DNA from: Symsagittifera roscoffensis
Taxonomy: Eukaryota > Xenacoelomorpha > Acoela > Convolutidae
Direction of reading: 5' to 3'
NCBI RefSeq assembly: GCF_963678635.1
Contig: NC_087066.1
Span: 38,201,755-38,265,754 of the forward strand
DNA length: 64,000 nt
Below the pieces are notes generated by a model. It made no database searches. It saw nothing but the letters and a program-made list of their open reading frames with translations, and was not told the DNA's origin. Position numbers and translations under genes: made by a program. Shown here in pieces: positions 40,830-52,540 of the stretch; the stretch's first letter is position 1; each line of letters begins with the position of its first letter.

Positions 40830-42625
40830 GCCGCCAACTTGGATCACTACACCGATCAAATTCCCATCCAACCAATCTTACCTCTTCAATCCCAATCATA
40901 CCACTTTTTGCTTTTCCGCCACCCGATTTTCCATCTAGCAATGCAACATCAGGCATGAATTCCGACACTAACTCACATATTTCAGTTTTATACTCCATCT
41001 CACAGCTAAATAACCCGAATATTGAAACCCCCGATGAATTTGCCGACTCAGAACCATCCCCATCCAATAATTTTCATAACCCTTCTAATTTTTCTCAACC
41101 TCCTTTTCAACCCATATTGTCCAATAACCCTGACCCAATCACTCCGACACCCTCTTATGCTTCCCAAGTTACCCCAACCTACTCCTCATACCAATCTGAC
41201 CAATCATCTCATTCTCCAGACACCCCCCGAATCTCCCCAGAGCTAGATAATTTTATTACCCTCCAACAGCAACCCTACCACCTTAACACCCCGACCATAA
41301 ACCAAATCTCCTCCACTACAAATTCATCCAATCCCCCTACACCCTCTTCAAATTATACTGAATCATTAACACCATCATCCACATCCACTATATCTTCACT
41401 AAACACTAATAGAGCTTACCGCACTTTTAAAAGAAAATTCCCCAACCATCCTTTCCCAGCAAAACCAGGAACAGCCCGTGAATACATCAACCACCCCCAG
41501 CATACTAACACTAAAGAATTTTTAGCTATCACTTTACCCTCATTTCCACAATACACCTTAAACACCCCTCACGACGCTAACGAAACACGCAACTTTGTAG
41601 ATGAATACGTTTTAATGCCCACTCTCTCTTGGACCTCATACTATCATTTCACTAACCCTCTTTGCTTACCTTTATCCAGCACTTCCATCGATATAGACCG
41701 AAACAAAGACATGCTATATCGACTAACTACACCACTAACCGCTAGACAGTTTACTTACGTTGGATATAAAAAATCACTAAAAATACACACTGCACCTAGA
41801 GCTAATGAATATACGCTAGAATACTACGATCACAACATCATTAGAGCTAACCAAGATCAATTCTTAGACGACGATCGCTTCGCTAATCCACAAATCACCG
41901 AGAAATTTTTCATCAAGACACCATATATATTTACACTAAACATCTTCGACCGCAAGTTTGATCACATTATTTCAGAAGCACTAACAGACACACAAGCATA
42001 CGAAAGTTTTAAAGAACGCTTCCAAATATTTTCACTAACCTTTCATTTCTTTGCACCACACGAAAGAGATTTACACTGCTCACACGATATTATGTTGCGC
42101 ACTAAACAAACACATACATACAGTTACTATCGTTTCATCCAAAATCACTTTGTCCTCCACACACCCTCTAGACAACCACACCATCGTTTCCAATTCATCA
42201 ATTCAAAATACACTTCACCATATTTCCTAAATTTCACATATTGTATTAAAGACACTAACCTCCATGGTATTCTTCGTAATTATGACCCCATAACCCAAAT
42301 GTACATTTTCTGCCCCATCACCAAGACCTTCAACGCCGAAGAATCCCGACCCTTCCTTATCCCGCACGAATTCCTACAACCTATAGAAATCCCAATTTTA
42401 GAATTCATCCACAACACTAAATTTAACCACAAATTATATAACTTAATCCAAAACACACCTTATGAGTTTGCAGTAGGCACTGAAGAACTAACCACTATTA
42501 AGGCACTTCAATTGCTTTGGCCACTGCTTCAAACTAAAAATATCATCCGCATCTTAGCTAAACTACTAACAACTTCAGAACTAATTCACGACATCTTCCC
42601 CCACGGTTTTTTCCCCGACGACTAA
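40826..42625 (+). CDS. Orphan 3' ORF (599 aa)
   Basis: Its ATG lies in an ATGA overlap with the env stop (40826-40829). Residues 1 to about 195 are Ser/Thr/Pro/Asn-rich and probably disordered. Residues about 195-599 look folded, rich in Phe, Tyr and His and low in Cys, with no signal peptide or membrane span. No known domain is recognised; it could be a captured viral or host gene, or a structural or regulatory protein. The coding strand is more pyrimidine-rich (C/T) than gag-pol, which hints at a separate origin. The stop is followed at once by a strong splice donor (CAG/GTAAGT). Confidence 0.75.
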   Translation: MSRQLGSLHRSNSHPTNLTSSIPIIPLFAFPPPDFPSSNATSGMNSDTNSHISVLYSISQLNNPNIETPDEFADSEPSPSNNFHNPSNFSQPPFQPILSNNPDPITPTPSYASQVTPTYSSYQSDQSSHSPDTPRISPELDNFITLQQQPYHLNTPTINQISSTTNSSNPPTPSSNYTESLTPSSTSTISSLNTNRAYRTFKRKFPNHPFPAKPGTAREYINHPQHTNTKEFLAITLPSFPQYTLNTPHDANETRNFVDEYVLMPTLSWTSYYHFTNPLCLPLSSTSIDIDRNKDMLYRLTTPLTARQFTYVGYKKSLKIHTAPRANEYTLEYYDHNIIRANQDQFLDDDRFANPQITEKFFIKTPYIFTLNIFDRKFDHIISEALTDTQAYESFKERFQIFSLTFHFFAPHERDLHCSHDIMLRTKQTHTYSYYRFIQNHFVLHTPSRQPHHRFQFINSKYTSPYFLNFTYCIKDTNLHGILRNYDPITQMYIFCPITKTFNAEESRPFLIPHEFLQPIEIPILEFIHNTKFNHKLYNLIQNTPYEFAVGTEELTTIKALQLLWPLLQTKNIIRILAKLLTTSELIHDIFPHGFFPDD

Positions 42626-42628
42626 CAG

Positions 42629-42716
42629 GTAAGTATGAATTAAGTAAATATTACTAATTAATTACAGTATTAAAAACTCACCATTCTTTATTCATGTTTT
42701 CTTTAGATTTTTAGCC
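42629..42716 (+). other. Probable intron just after the last stop codon
   Basis: CAG/GTAAGTATG is a near-perfect donor 3 nt after the stop of the 599-aa ORF. TTTTCTTTAG at 42707-42716 is a good acceptor, giving an 88-nt intron. An alternative acceptor ATTACAG ends at 42667. The same donor could instead join a distant acceptor. Confidence 0.45.
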
Positions 42717-44185
42717 TTCATCCTAGATCATCTGAAAAATTCACAAAAGAAAAATAAAAAATAGCAAACTTCTTCAAAACTGTTTAAGACCCTATTCAAC
42801 TTTTGCACCAACAATTACATAAATATAATACCAATGCAGTAAATTAATTTATAAAATTTCCCCCCAAAAGCAGTAAATCTACATATGATGAAAATTTGTA
42901 TCTTAAAATTCCCCCATAACTAGCAGTAAATTTCTAAATTCTATGTAGTAAATTAATAAAATGCAATTGCAGTACTAACCTTTTGATATTTTCATTCATT
43001 CGCACAGAAATTCTATCCACACTCGCACAGCTCGCCCACGATGAATTGTTTAAAATAATGAATTTCAGTTTCAAGTTTTCACACTCAACAACTCTAACAT
43101 ACAATAACATGTTTCAAACTTTCCTTTAACCCGGTTGGAAAGGAATCATATACTAAACAAAACTAACCAACGCAGCTTACTAAATACCACAAATCATAGA
43201 ATAACAGCATGACTTAGAAAAGGAAACCAACGGTACCCAAACCGGATTAACCCAGTTTAAAACTGGATAATTTATTCTTTTGAAGACTATTACAAAGTCT
43301 TAGAAAGAAATAATAAAACACAAAAAAGTCGAAAGACAAACCCATACCACAAACAATTTGCTTTTTGGAAAAAGTACATAACCAACAAGACATAAGTAAA
43401 ACCACAACAAACCCAACATAAAACGTTGTCACATAACAGGACCCCTCACAAACACCGCATGAAATCATACTCCCACTCCTGGCCTAACCCACCAGGAAAG
43501 GACGTCCTGAGCATGCTCTATAGCCGGCCTAACCCACCGCGCTACATCCACGCTTTGTGACCACACCTTTATTTTTAATAAGAGCTACTCAAGGGTGAGT
43601 AACTCTTCAAAATAACCGAACTAAAACAAAAAGCTTTTGTGAAAACAACTAACTAAAATCATTATAAAAAAATATTAAACTAATAAAAGTTTTATAAAAT
43701 GTAAAATCACATGATGCAATATATAGATCAGAATACAACACCAAGGACGAACATCAAAAGACAAGACGACCTCACTACACTCGAGAGAGAATGACCAACT
43801 ACAATCGATATGCCGCTCACAATCACAACTCAAAGGATTTAGAGTACGACTTGACTTCGCAGAAAAGGACTTCATTGAACTAGACCAATGACCACCTCGA
43901 TGTTCAAGTATACGTACAGATCCGAGTAACCAGGCATCCCCTCCACGCACAATCTCCACGCCATTCCCAAACTAGATCATACACAAAAGAAGTTCTCCAC
44001 GCAGAACAGAAAAACCTGACATAGCCAACCATTCTGGAATCAGAATTGACTTTGTTGCAGAGACTCAGTCGTTGTCACAAGAAGAAGCGAAAGAAAATTA
44101 TGATGTTCGCCAAATACCAACGTCCATCATCCACCCTTGAATTACAGAAGAACTGTTCTAAAAAACTCTGTAAAACCCGGATGGG
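42717..44185 (+). other. 3' non-coding region of the element
   Basis: There is no + strand gene. A cluster of GCAGTAAAT motifs lies at 42836-42844, 42870-42878 and 42923-42931, with GTAGTAAAT at 42945-42953. The 13-mer GGCCTAACCCACC occurs at 43481-43493 and 43526-43538. A purine tract (AAGAAGAAGCGAAAGAAAA, 44079-44097) lies 88 nt before the 3' LTR. The bases directly before the LTR (CGGATGGG) are only a weak polypurine tract. Confidence 0.45.
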
Positions 44186-44593
44186 TGGAACCTGATCTAA
44201 ACTATATTTTATGATTGGATAAATTAAATGTTTTACCAATGTAAAGTATTTAATATTAACCAATCATGATCCATCTAACTAACAACCCACTTATTTGTAA
44301 GTGCTGAAGTTACTTGTAATTTCAGCACCAGAGAGATTTGAATTTAACTTAGAAATTAGTTGGACTCTCCCGAGCACTTCAGCAGCCGCAATAAACCAGT
44401 ATACCCTAGATCTATTGAGCCTAGCAGAGACTAGTTAAACAACCTGAGACTAGATAGTATAAGAGTAAGATTAGGATCGGTATTAGACTAAGAAGTTGCA
44501 CGAATCTATCCGGCCGAAAATAAGATAGCGTGACGAGCAGACGGTGTACCCTATCCGAAATTACTCTATGAGTTACACTTCGGTCCTAACTCA
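44186..44593 (+). repeat. 3' LTR (408 bp)
   Basis: It has the same length and, by eye, the same sequence as the 5' LTR, ending CCTAACTCA. It is followed by the TAAC duplication at 44594-44597 and then by host DNA that continues the sequence interrupted at 25782. Confidence 0.95.
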
Positions 44594-44597
44594 TAAC
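44594..44597. repeat. Target-site duplication, right (TAAC)
   Basis: Second copy of the 4-bp duplication made by the insertion of the element. Confidence 0.9.
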
Positions 44598-44833
44598 TTT
44601 TCGATGTTAATCTGTAAATTCTGTAAGCTGAATTTTACCCTCGTTTCTTTTGTTCTAAGAAAGCAAAATGAGCTGGTTGCAAAAACAACTTAGAAAGGTG
44701 AATGTTACCTGTAACAATTATTTTTGGGTGCTAGCAAGTGAAACAGGCTGTAGCGGCTTGTTTTTGACGTGAGTTACATGTTATGTGAAAACTTCACACA
44801 GAAGAAAAAAGAAAAATATGTTAAGGTAATAAC

Positions 44834-44954
44834 CTGACAATGAGAACGTATTTGATTCCATACATCCCATGAGTTCCAATCGCATCGTGACAGCATTCAC
44901 ATCTCCAGTGTAGTCGGTCACAAAAATTCCTACAATACTCGACTTAAGTTTAGG
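44834..44954 (-). CDS. F5/8C protein, exon closing the discoidin domain (copy B)
   Basis: This is the counterpart of 8169-8289, with the same splice sites and frame. The retroelement lies about 240 bp downstream, in convergent orientation, so it may affect the 3' end of this gene copy but breaks no recognised exon. Confidence 0.6.
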
Positions 44955-45215
44955 CTCCAAAATATTATAACCTTATCAGGATATCAGGATATGTTTTGCA
45001 TATAACATGGTACTAAGACTAAAATAATTGTATAAAGGGGAGTAAAAACAGGTCGTAATATCTGATTTTCTGCTACCATTAGTTTCAAATGATGTAAACG
45101 AGCAAATAGTATTTTGGTATGTTTTAGAAATAAGTGGAACTTAATATTTCATACAAATAAAGCATATGGTTTGATGATGTCAATTTTAATATTTATGTTC
45201 AGGTATGTAACATAC

Positions 45216-46099
45216 CAGGTATAATTTTGAGAGCCTAAAGTTAATCGATTCCATGCCTATATAGCGAGTCTGCAAATCTGTGAACTTAAAGTAATGAGCC
45301 GATAGACCATCCACATCAACCAGTTCTGATTGGTTCGCACAGAAAACAGAGTGGCCGAGTTTGTCTTCGAACAGCGACCATAACGTGCCCTCAAAACTCA
45401 CTTTAATGAAGAAGCAATTCACGTTGTCTTCTGCTCGGATCCGAATTCCAGTTATTTTATACTCGGCTTTCAGTCCAATTTTCATGTACTGAACGCCACC
45501 CCATGAGTTACTAAGCCAGCCGGGTTGTAAGTTAGTGAAAAATGCCGTCAAGCCTGACCTTTTAATGAACATATCGGAGGAAGTTCTGATTTGGCATTCT
45601 TCAAAAGTTGAAAGATCGACCACATCGTCGCATCCCTGTGGCGAACGAAAAATAGAGATCGAAACTGAGTCGCACTTTTCAAAAAACTGGTATTCGTCAG
45701 AATAAATTGAACTGAGTTCATTTCTAATAAATTGCCTATATTCGACGCAGTACAACGTTTCGGCCAAGTAGTCGCGAGAAGTTAACGGCATCTTGTCAGC
45801 ATCAACTTTCACATGTATTGTGAAACTTATAGTGTCTAGAAGATTCCAATTGCCGGTGCAATTGACAAACGCGCTGATATTGTCGAATTGGCAGAAAATA
45901 TTTTCATCAGTGGTCGAAAAATGGAAGTAGGACTCTAAATGGACATAGTGTGGCGTTATGAGAGCCATACTGGGATCTCTGGCGGCGGCTCTGGAGTTTT
46001 GGCAGTGCTCCATATCGAAGTTCACGATGAATTTTCCGTCTTCTTGAACAGGGTAAGTATCCGCAACTACTTGGGCTGTCGAGCAGATTTTGGGTGTCG
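45216..46099 (-). CDS. Secreted F5/8C (discoidin)-domain protein, main C-terminal exon (copy B)
   Basis: This is the counterpart of 8551-9434. Splice sites, length and phases are the same. Only a few residues differ (for example Tyr to Phe, Asp to Glu and Val to Ala), and all features of the discoidin fold are kept. Both copies are therefore intact in this exon, as expected for a recent duplication or for two alleles. Confidence 0.75.
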
Positions 46100-46434
46100 C
46101 TAGAAATCAAAGGATTTATTTTATATGGATATTTATCAGTCAGAAAAAATGAAATCAAACTTATCGACGAAGATTTGGTACAAAGATCATTCAATAGCGA
46201 GCGAAGATTTGGAAATAGAAAAATACCTATTAAAAGTTTCTTCAGAAACCCCGAATATGATTTTTTTTCATTAACCCAAAGAGAAGTTTTAATCTCAAAT
46301 AATAAAATACTATTATTAGCCAATCAATCCTAAAAATTTTCGTCGCACCTTCAGGACCCTTTTACTTGTCCACCAGATTGCGTTCCATGAAAAGCACGAG
46401 TTTTCCGTCGAAGTGGTTTTTGCTGGTGTTCAGG

Positions 46435-46864
46435 CAGTGGCGTGCGCAGAAATTTTTCTAGGGGGGGCGGTTTTTCAGGAAAATAATAAAAATTTTCATG
46501 AACTGTTTTTTAAATAGACCAATTGAATTTTCTGAGCTCCCCAAAAATACTTTACTCTCCAAGAACACTGTTTTTTCAAAAATTTTCTGCACCGCAAGCA
46601 AATTTAAAAAAAACAACAGGCAAAAAAGGCGTTTTTGGGCACTTTTTGGAACATTTTGACAAAAAAAAAAACGGTTTTTTTGGCGCGCGCTCCCCCCTCA
46701 AAATTAATAATATCGACCTTTAGAAATTTTTTGAATTTGGTCAGCCAAAAATGGATGTCGTAAAGTTATACCAAAGGGGGCCCTTTGGAAAAATTTGCAA
46801 CCAGAATTGAGGGAGTTGGAAGGGCGGTCGCCACCCCCCCCCTCTCTCTCTCGGCACGCTACTG
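46435..46864. mobile_element. hAT-like MITE in an intron (copy B)
   Basis: Counterpart of 9770-10192, with the same ends and the same flanking 8-bp duplication (46427-46434 and 46865-46872). It was inserted before the duplication. Confidence 0.8.
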
Positions 46865-46912
46865 CGTTCAGGGAATGATGACAACAATTTCTCTAAACAA
46901 CCCTACGCTTAC

Positions 46913-47689
46913 CCCATGGATCGAAATCAAAATTGATGATCCCACTTTCACTTTTGAACAGAGTATCCCCCCTGTAATCCAAACTGAACGGGAACTGTTG
47001 CATGTTTTGTAGCTCCTGATGATCCAAAAAGGTCACAATCATTGTGACCTCAATTTCGTTTTCGCTTTTCCCACACATAAATTCTTTTCCAGAGCAATAT
47101 GCATTTGTATTGTATACATCCCCGAGATCCAGTCTTACGTAATCAGGTGACCTTGAATCGCCGTGAGACGAAAAAAATTCAGACTTCGTCTTAGTTCGCT
47201 CAAGGTTTCTTCCAAATTTGGAAATAAATATCCGCTTGATCATCAAAAAGTGTGACGAATTCTCCAATCTGAAGTGAACTTCTAGATTTTTCACATAACA
47301 GTTTGAAATTGCTATTCGGGAAAAAATTTTAATATCTTCTTTCGTAAATCCAGTTTTGTTCAAATCGTCAGAATGTATTGAAATGTATTCCGAAAATTGT
47401 GGGCATATTTGTGCAGCTCCACTAGAAGTGTTTTGTATGTCTATATATGACGTAGCGTTGTAGTCATTCGCAGAAATGGTGATTTCATGGAACCCAGATA
47501 CTGCCGTGTCAGAAATGCGCCAAGCTACGTTAATGTCCAGTGCGTTTGCATCCAAATTCAAATCATAATCGTCATCTGCGAAGTTCGAGACAGTACCGAG
47601 GCTCGCAATCAGTGTTTTGTCTTCAACCTCAAAGTCCGTTTTCTCAAACCGATCATTTGATATTGCAGATAGAATCGAAACATGACGAC
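46913..47689 (-). CDS. F5/8C protein, central extracellular-module exon (copy B)
   Basis: Counterpart of 10241-11017 with the same donor (CCATGGG/GTAAGC), length and phase. Three residue changes are seen in the 222-codon part compared (Val to Ala, Ile to Val, Ala to Thr). Confidence 0.65.
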
Positions 47690-50231
47690 CTTGACGATCG
47701 AAACATTAACATTAACAAGGTATAAATTAACATATAGATTATACATCTGATTAATTCCGAATACCGAAGTTCCGGAGAATGTTTGGACTTGTGTGTGGTT
47801 TTTCCTCGCATTTCAGCTGCCTCAAGAAAAGGGCAAACAGGGTAAAAAACATAATCCATCGAAATTATTTTAATTGTTATTTGAACTGAGGTTGAAAACT
47901 TTGATTTTTTTTACCATTGTTCAGAAAAACGGGCCTTTTTCTCGCCCTATTTTCTTTTTAATTATACAAATCAAAATAAAATGTTATCAAAGTACGATTG
48001 TTCTACATCATTTTAACTAAAAGCCCTCCAGATTTGTTTTCAACCCCAAGATTAATCACGACGTACCCTCTCCTCAGTTTTTTCGATGGTTTGCTCTTCA
48101 GAACTTAATCAAAAATATTGCCTGAACTTGAAACGTTTGGGCGTAACGAGCTCAGTAAACGGCTACACTTGTTGTTTCTTGATCTTCTAAGTTAAGAAAC
48201 TTAAGCTTCGAAGCTAAATTATTCTACGTTGTTTGCTTTAAAAAACAAACAGTATTGATAGTTTGATCTCAAACTACCCGGTTTGACCAAAAATGTTTTT
48301 CATGCAATTTTCATCCATAAAAAACTATATGATGAGAGTTTTTCCGTAAATGGAAGTTATATGAGAATTGTTTTACGCATAAAAGCAAAATCGAGTTTGG
48401 CTTTAAACTTTTGTGTTTTATCCAAAAAAAACTTGTGTTTTCTCGTATCAAAAAACCCATAAAATAAGAGGCAAAAATAGCACAAATGAAAAACTTCGCC
48501 GATTCGCATAATAAGTTAACCATTGAATTTCAAAACTTTTGTAAAAACTGTGATTTTTGTCAGACCCTCTAAGCTGTAAAAAAAAACTAGCGGTCGAAAA
48601 ACCGTGACCTGATTTTTTGACAAACTTATTATATCTCAGCATTTTGAAACAAGAAGAGATAAATCTGACTGAACACAAAATTATTATTGTATTTTGCGGT
48701 TATTTAGTGTAAAAAATGATTCTGGGCTAGGTCCAAAAATAATTACATCCTTGTATGCAGTTTTTTTTGAAAAACTTTTGTTTGAACACAGATATGATTT
48801 CTCGCACATACAACATGGAGAAGTTTTCTTCAGTTTTTAAGTTTCAGCTTAAGTAGTTTTTGTAATAAAAAAATGCCTATCACTCAATTTTCACAATTGG
48901 AAACTTTATCACAAACAGTTGTTCCATAGATTCGATGTATGGGATTGTATTATTAAACCTACAACTCACAAACTTCAAACCGGTCTTTCCGGTACAAATC
49001 TTTGAAAGTTACCGACACTGAGATATTTTGTTGAAACGTTTTTTATGTCGTGAATAGAATTGATTAATTTTGGTACTGATTTTGCATGGAAAACAATCAA
49101 AAAGAACGAAAAGCTATAAAAAACGCATACAGACTTCCTCCCTAGATTCAGTGGTCAGAACAAAAATTGGAATCAAAAAAATTTTGCTAGACAAATACCA
49201 GCATTCGCTAAAAATAAGTTGCCATTTTTTGAGATAAAATAGCTTATGTTATAAAGGCCTAGCCTGTTCTTTGGTTATTTTATTGATAATTATTTTTTTC
49301 CATATTTTGAGTGTTTAAGCGTTTTATATTTACGAAATTATTTAATGTGAAATCTTTTTCTACTTTTTTCATCAATTTTCCAGCAAGTTTTCCGCCAATG
49401 GTGGGAAAACGCTCTTCAAATTTAGTCCAAAAAATGTTTCAATGAGACCTTTTTTGGTATACGCATTTTTTAGTTTTTTGTTTTACATTTTAAAAAAGTT
49501 AATCAAAGTTTTAACAAATCAGAATGGGGGGATTTTATAGTAGATACCTAATATTTTTAAACGTTTGTTTTTGCAATTTGACAAAAAAATAGAATTTTTT
49601 GTTGAAATTTTTTTTGTCTGCAATATCTTTTGAGTGTTGCTATTCAATATTTGTGTTATCTAAAAGAACATCATTACAATTCATTTCTGAAATAAGATAA
49701 TTATGTTTGTCAATGGTATGTTTAACACTAGCCCTGAGTGTTTCTATGTTATTATATAGAAATTAATACCAGAGTTCAGATGTATAATCATGACTCAAAA
49801 GGTTAAAAACAATATTTCAGTTTCGAGTTTTCCGTTGCAGTTTTTGATGTTTGAATTGAACAAATTTGGCTTGTTGGAAGGCAAAATCATTGATGCTCAA
49901 TTTATCTTAAAAGTTTTGCAGTCCTTTGCTTAAAAATGGAGTGTCAAATAAAATAAAACTGCTCGTATATCAGGGCAAACTCTGAATGTTCCGACAGCCC
50001 CTGCATCCATATCGATTAGTTTTTGTGGTAAAATATCGAAAAACTATCAAGATTGGATGAAATCGAAGATCAAGTGTGAAATTCTATGGGATATTTTCAT
50101 AGGCAAAAGACCAAATGGGCGAAAGACCGAAAGCAAAAACAGTCCAAAACATTTACCAAAATGAATCAATTGCCTTTCAACTAAAAGGAAAAAAATAAAA
50201 GCTATGTTTTTCTTTTTTTTTATAACGAAAC
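47690..50231. other. Repeat-rich long intron (copy B)
   Basis: Counterpart of 11018-13547. There is no coding signal. A diverged end of the dispersed TIR family lies near 49960. Confidence 0.4.
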
Positions 50232-50459
50232 CGTTGAAATATACAATTCGTTCCAATTCTCGGGCGGTCAATGGCAATTTGAAAGTTTTGATTGTTTCTG
50301 CATCTTTATGCTCATCCAATATAATATTAAGTCCCTGAAAATGTTCACTCTCCTTGAAATTTTCACGCTTTATTTCTAAGTTTTGGAATACTGAAGTCTG
50401 ATTGGCTGATTTTTGTTTTGGCTCATTCAATCTTTCGCCTATGAGGGACTCCACCGAAA
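50232..50459 (-). CDS. F5/8C protein, upstream exon (copy B)
   Basis: Counterpart of 13548-13775, with the same open frame and splice-site options. Confidence 0.5.
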
Positions 50460-50697
50460 CTTCCAGCTACAAAATTAATATGACTGATCAACTTAGCTAG
50501 CCTTAATTCAATTTGGAACAATTTTGTTGTGCGTGATAATTGTGTGTGATTCGCGTTACGCTTTCAGCATCATTATCAATTGGTTTTATACTGATAAAAA
50601 AACCACCACAAGCATAAAAATTCCGTTTTCTTCGAAAGTTGGAACAAAAAACAAGAAAGCATGTCCCATACAAGTAATTATACAAACATAGACTTAC

Positions 50698-50789
50698 CGG
50701 GAGTGAAAAAGATCGACACCGGTGTCAAGTCGTCATTTGCTTCGAAAGAGACCATTAGAGCCGAGCTGAGGCGAGGCGGCACGAGAATT
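50698..50789 (-). CDS. F5/8C protein, short upstream exon (copy B)
   Basis: Counterpart of 14013-14104, with the donor CCCG/GTAAGTC. One Tyr in copy A is Phe here. Confidence 0.55.
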
Positions 50790-51151
50790 CTACATTCGAA
50801 CCAATTTAATATTTTGTTATTTACATTAATTGTGAGGTATTAGTTTTCTACACATGGTAAAATATAGGCAAAATATTATATGCTAATTTCTTGAATATTA
50901 TGATTCTTCTTTCAGGAAGGCCAAATTTTTTTTTGATATCTCCCTCTCTCTTTCTCTCTGTTCAAAAAAGTTTATTTTTTTTAAAATTCATAAATAGCGT
51001 ACTTATATAATATTTTTTTGCGGTAAAATGCCAAAAAAGATTAATAACTTGTTACATGTAACTTGAGAACAATGTAACCAAACATCTGCTCTGATTATGA
51101 AACGTGTGAAAGTTGATTATGAAAGTTAAATTGGTTCCTAGATTGAGTCAC

Positions 51152-51282
51152 ATGGTAAGACCCTGGAACTGCAGGCAGATTGGGGTTGATGTTTGACAGG
51201 TATGGTATCAGCTGCAGACTGTAGTTGGGAGAAGAAGCATCCAGCACAAAGTTTCGGCCAGACGTTTCAAACACTGTTCCAC
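51152..51282 (-). CDS. F5/8C protein, upstream exon (copy B)
   Basis: Counterpart of 14465-14595. The donor is uncertain in the same way. Confidence 0.5.
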
Positions 51283-52540
51283 CTGCAAAAAAAATCTGCT
51301 CTTAATTAGTTTTTTTTTCAGATACATACACTCTTTGATAATACTTTCCAAATTATTTTCAAATAGGAGGTTTTTCTGGCCAACTTTGAAAGTTGAAAAC
51401 ATTTTGGAAAAGAATATGGATAGTTTTTGAATTAAATATAACAAGACTGCTCGTTTCAGAGTGGAGCCATGTTTTTGTACTGCTCTTTAGAGTATATGAA
51501 GTAGCTTTTGGTGATAAAATTCAAAAACGCTTTTGAGAGTATTTTCGACACCTTCCACCACATGAAATGCCAAGTTGAAAGTGATAAATTTCTCGAATAT
51601 TTTTGCGTTATTTGGACCAACAAAGCTTGCTCAATTCAAAATGGCATGCTTTTTGAGGTTTTGTAACATTGCAGCTACGCGTTAATAGAAGATGATAACG
51701 GCAAAAAATGATTAATGATTCCAAGTTGCGACTTTTCAAGCCACCATAATTAAAAAAAGATGCTCTCCGGTAAAAAAACTTTTAGATGTGCGTACAGTAA
51801 ATTGATATGTCACTAAATTCCAGATCAGTAAACCGAATAGCGTAATAAAAACATCTACTGCGGAAATAAAGACTTACAGAATAAGTTTTCCCTGCGCTAG
51901 ATTAATAAATTTAACCAAACGGGGCTCACGGAAAGAGTTAATTTTTTTCACTTTTTGATTTAGTTTTTGTTTCGAGAAAAAATTTGTCGTTTTTGTAAAT
52001 ATCTCAGTATTTAGCTAATGTGATTATGTATTTGAATCATGAATTTTCGGTTCACTATTATAGTCAACCCGTTTTCGGTTCGCTGATACATCGATTTACA
52101 AACCTACTACCATCTTTCTAGCTCTGAGTTGAAGGCAGCAATTTTTTTCAAACTCTGCAATTTCTAGTTAAGATCAAAAGCTGTCTAGATAACACTAATC
52201 AGAGCACCAATTTTCCGTCATTTTCTGCAAAAACTTCTAGTGAGAGACATAAAAAAATCCGGTGCCATAAACTATCTAAAGTTCATCTACAGGCTCTATT
52301 CAATAATACATAAATAATATAGATCAAATGCGAAACCCGACTCAAAACAACGGAATAATTGTTTCGACTTTCGATACGAAAGTAACTGAATATTTGTGCT
52401 CGGGGTGGGTTTTTTTCTTCTGACAAATTTCGACTTTTTAACTAGCCATTTTTGACAAAATTTTTAAATTTCATTCGAAAATTATTGTTGTTTGAGCTTA
52501 AATTTGAAAAAATATTTCACATGTGATCATTTTTATAAAG

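Larger units (their letters stand above)
25783..44593 (+). mobile_element. Intact 18.8-kb Ty3/gypsy-type retroelement with chuvirus-like glycoprotein
   Basis: The element is complete: 408-bp LTRs with no difference seen, TG...CA ends, 4-bp target duplication, primer-binding site, uninterrupted gag-pol, and an env-position gene with signal peptide and membrane anchor. At 18.8 kb it is about two to three times longer than usual env-bearing Ty3/gypsy elements (roughly 7-9 kb). The extra length comes from a long leader (1.25 kb), a very long Gag, four additional ORFs and a 1.5-kb 3' region. The coding strand is A-rich and G-poor, unlike the flanks. Identical LTRs and an empty paralogous site say the insertion is recent. 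Confidence 0.95.
19142..52540 (+). repeat. Copy B of the direct duplication, carrying the 18.8-kb insertion
   Basis: This is the second copy of 1348-15851. Removing the retroelement and one TAAC leaves about 14.58 kb against 14.50 kb in copy A. It ends at the 200-N gap, so its true right boundary is unknown. Confidence 0.9.

Noticed and set aside
43470-43560. Possible tRNA-derived sequence on the - strand (TAGCGCGGTGGGTTAGGCC resembles an A box)
   Set aside because: No matching B box at the right distance and no cloverleaf could be drawn; the similarity may be chance or a SINE scrap.
43675-43959. Open frame on the - strand near the 3' LTR
   Set aside because: Antisense to the element, without motifs, in a region with no other coding signs.
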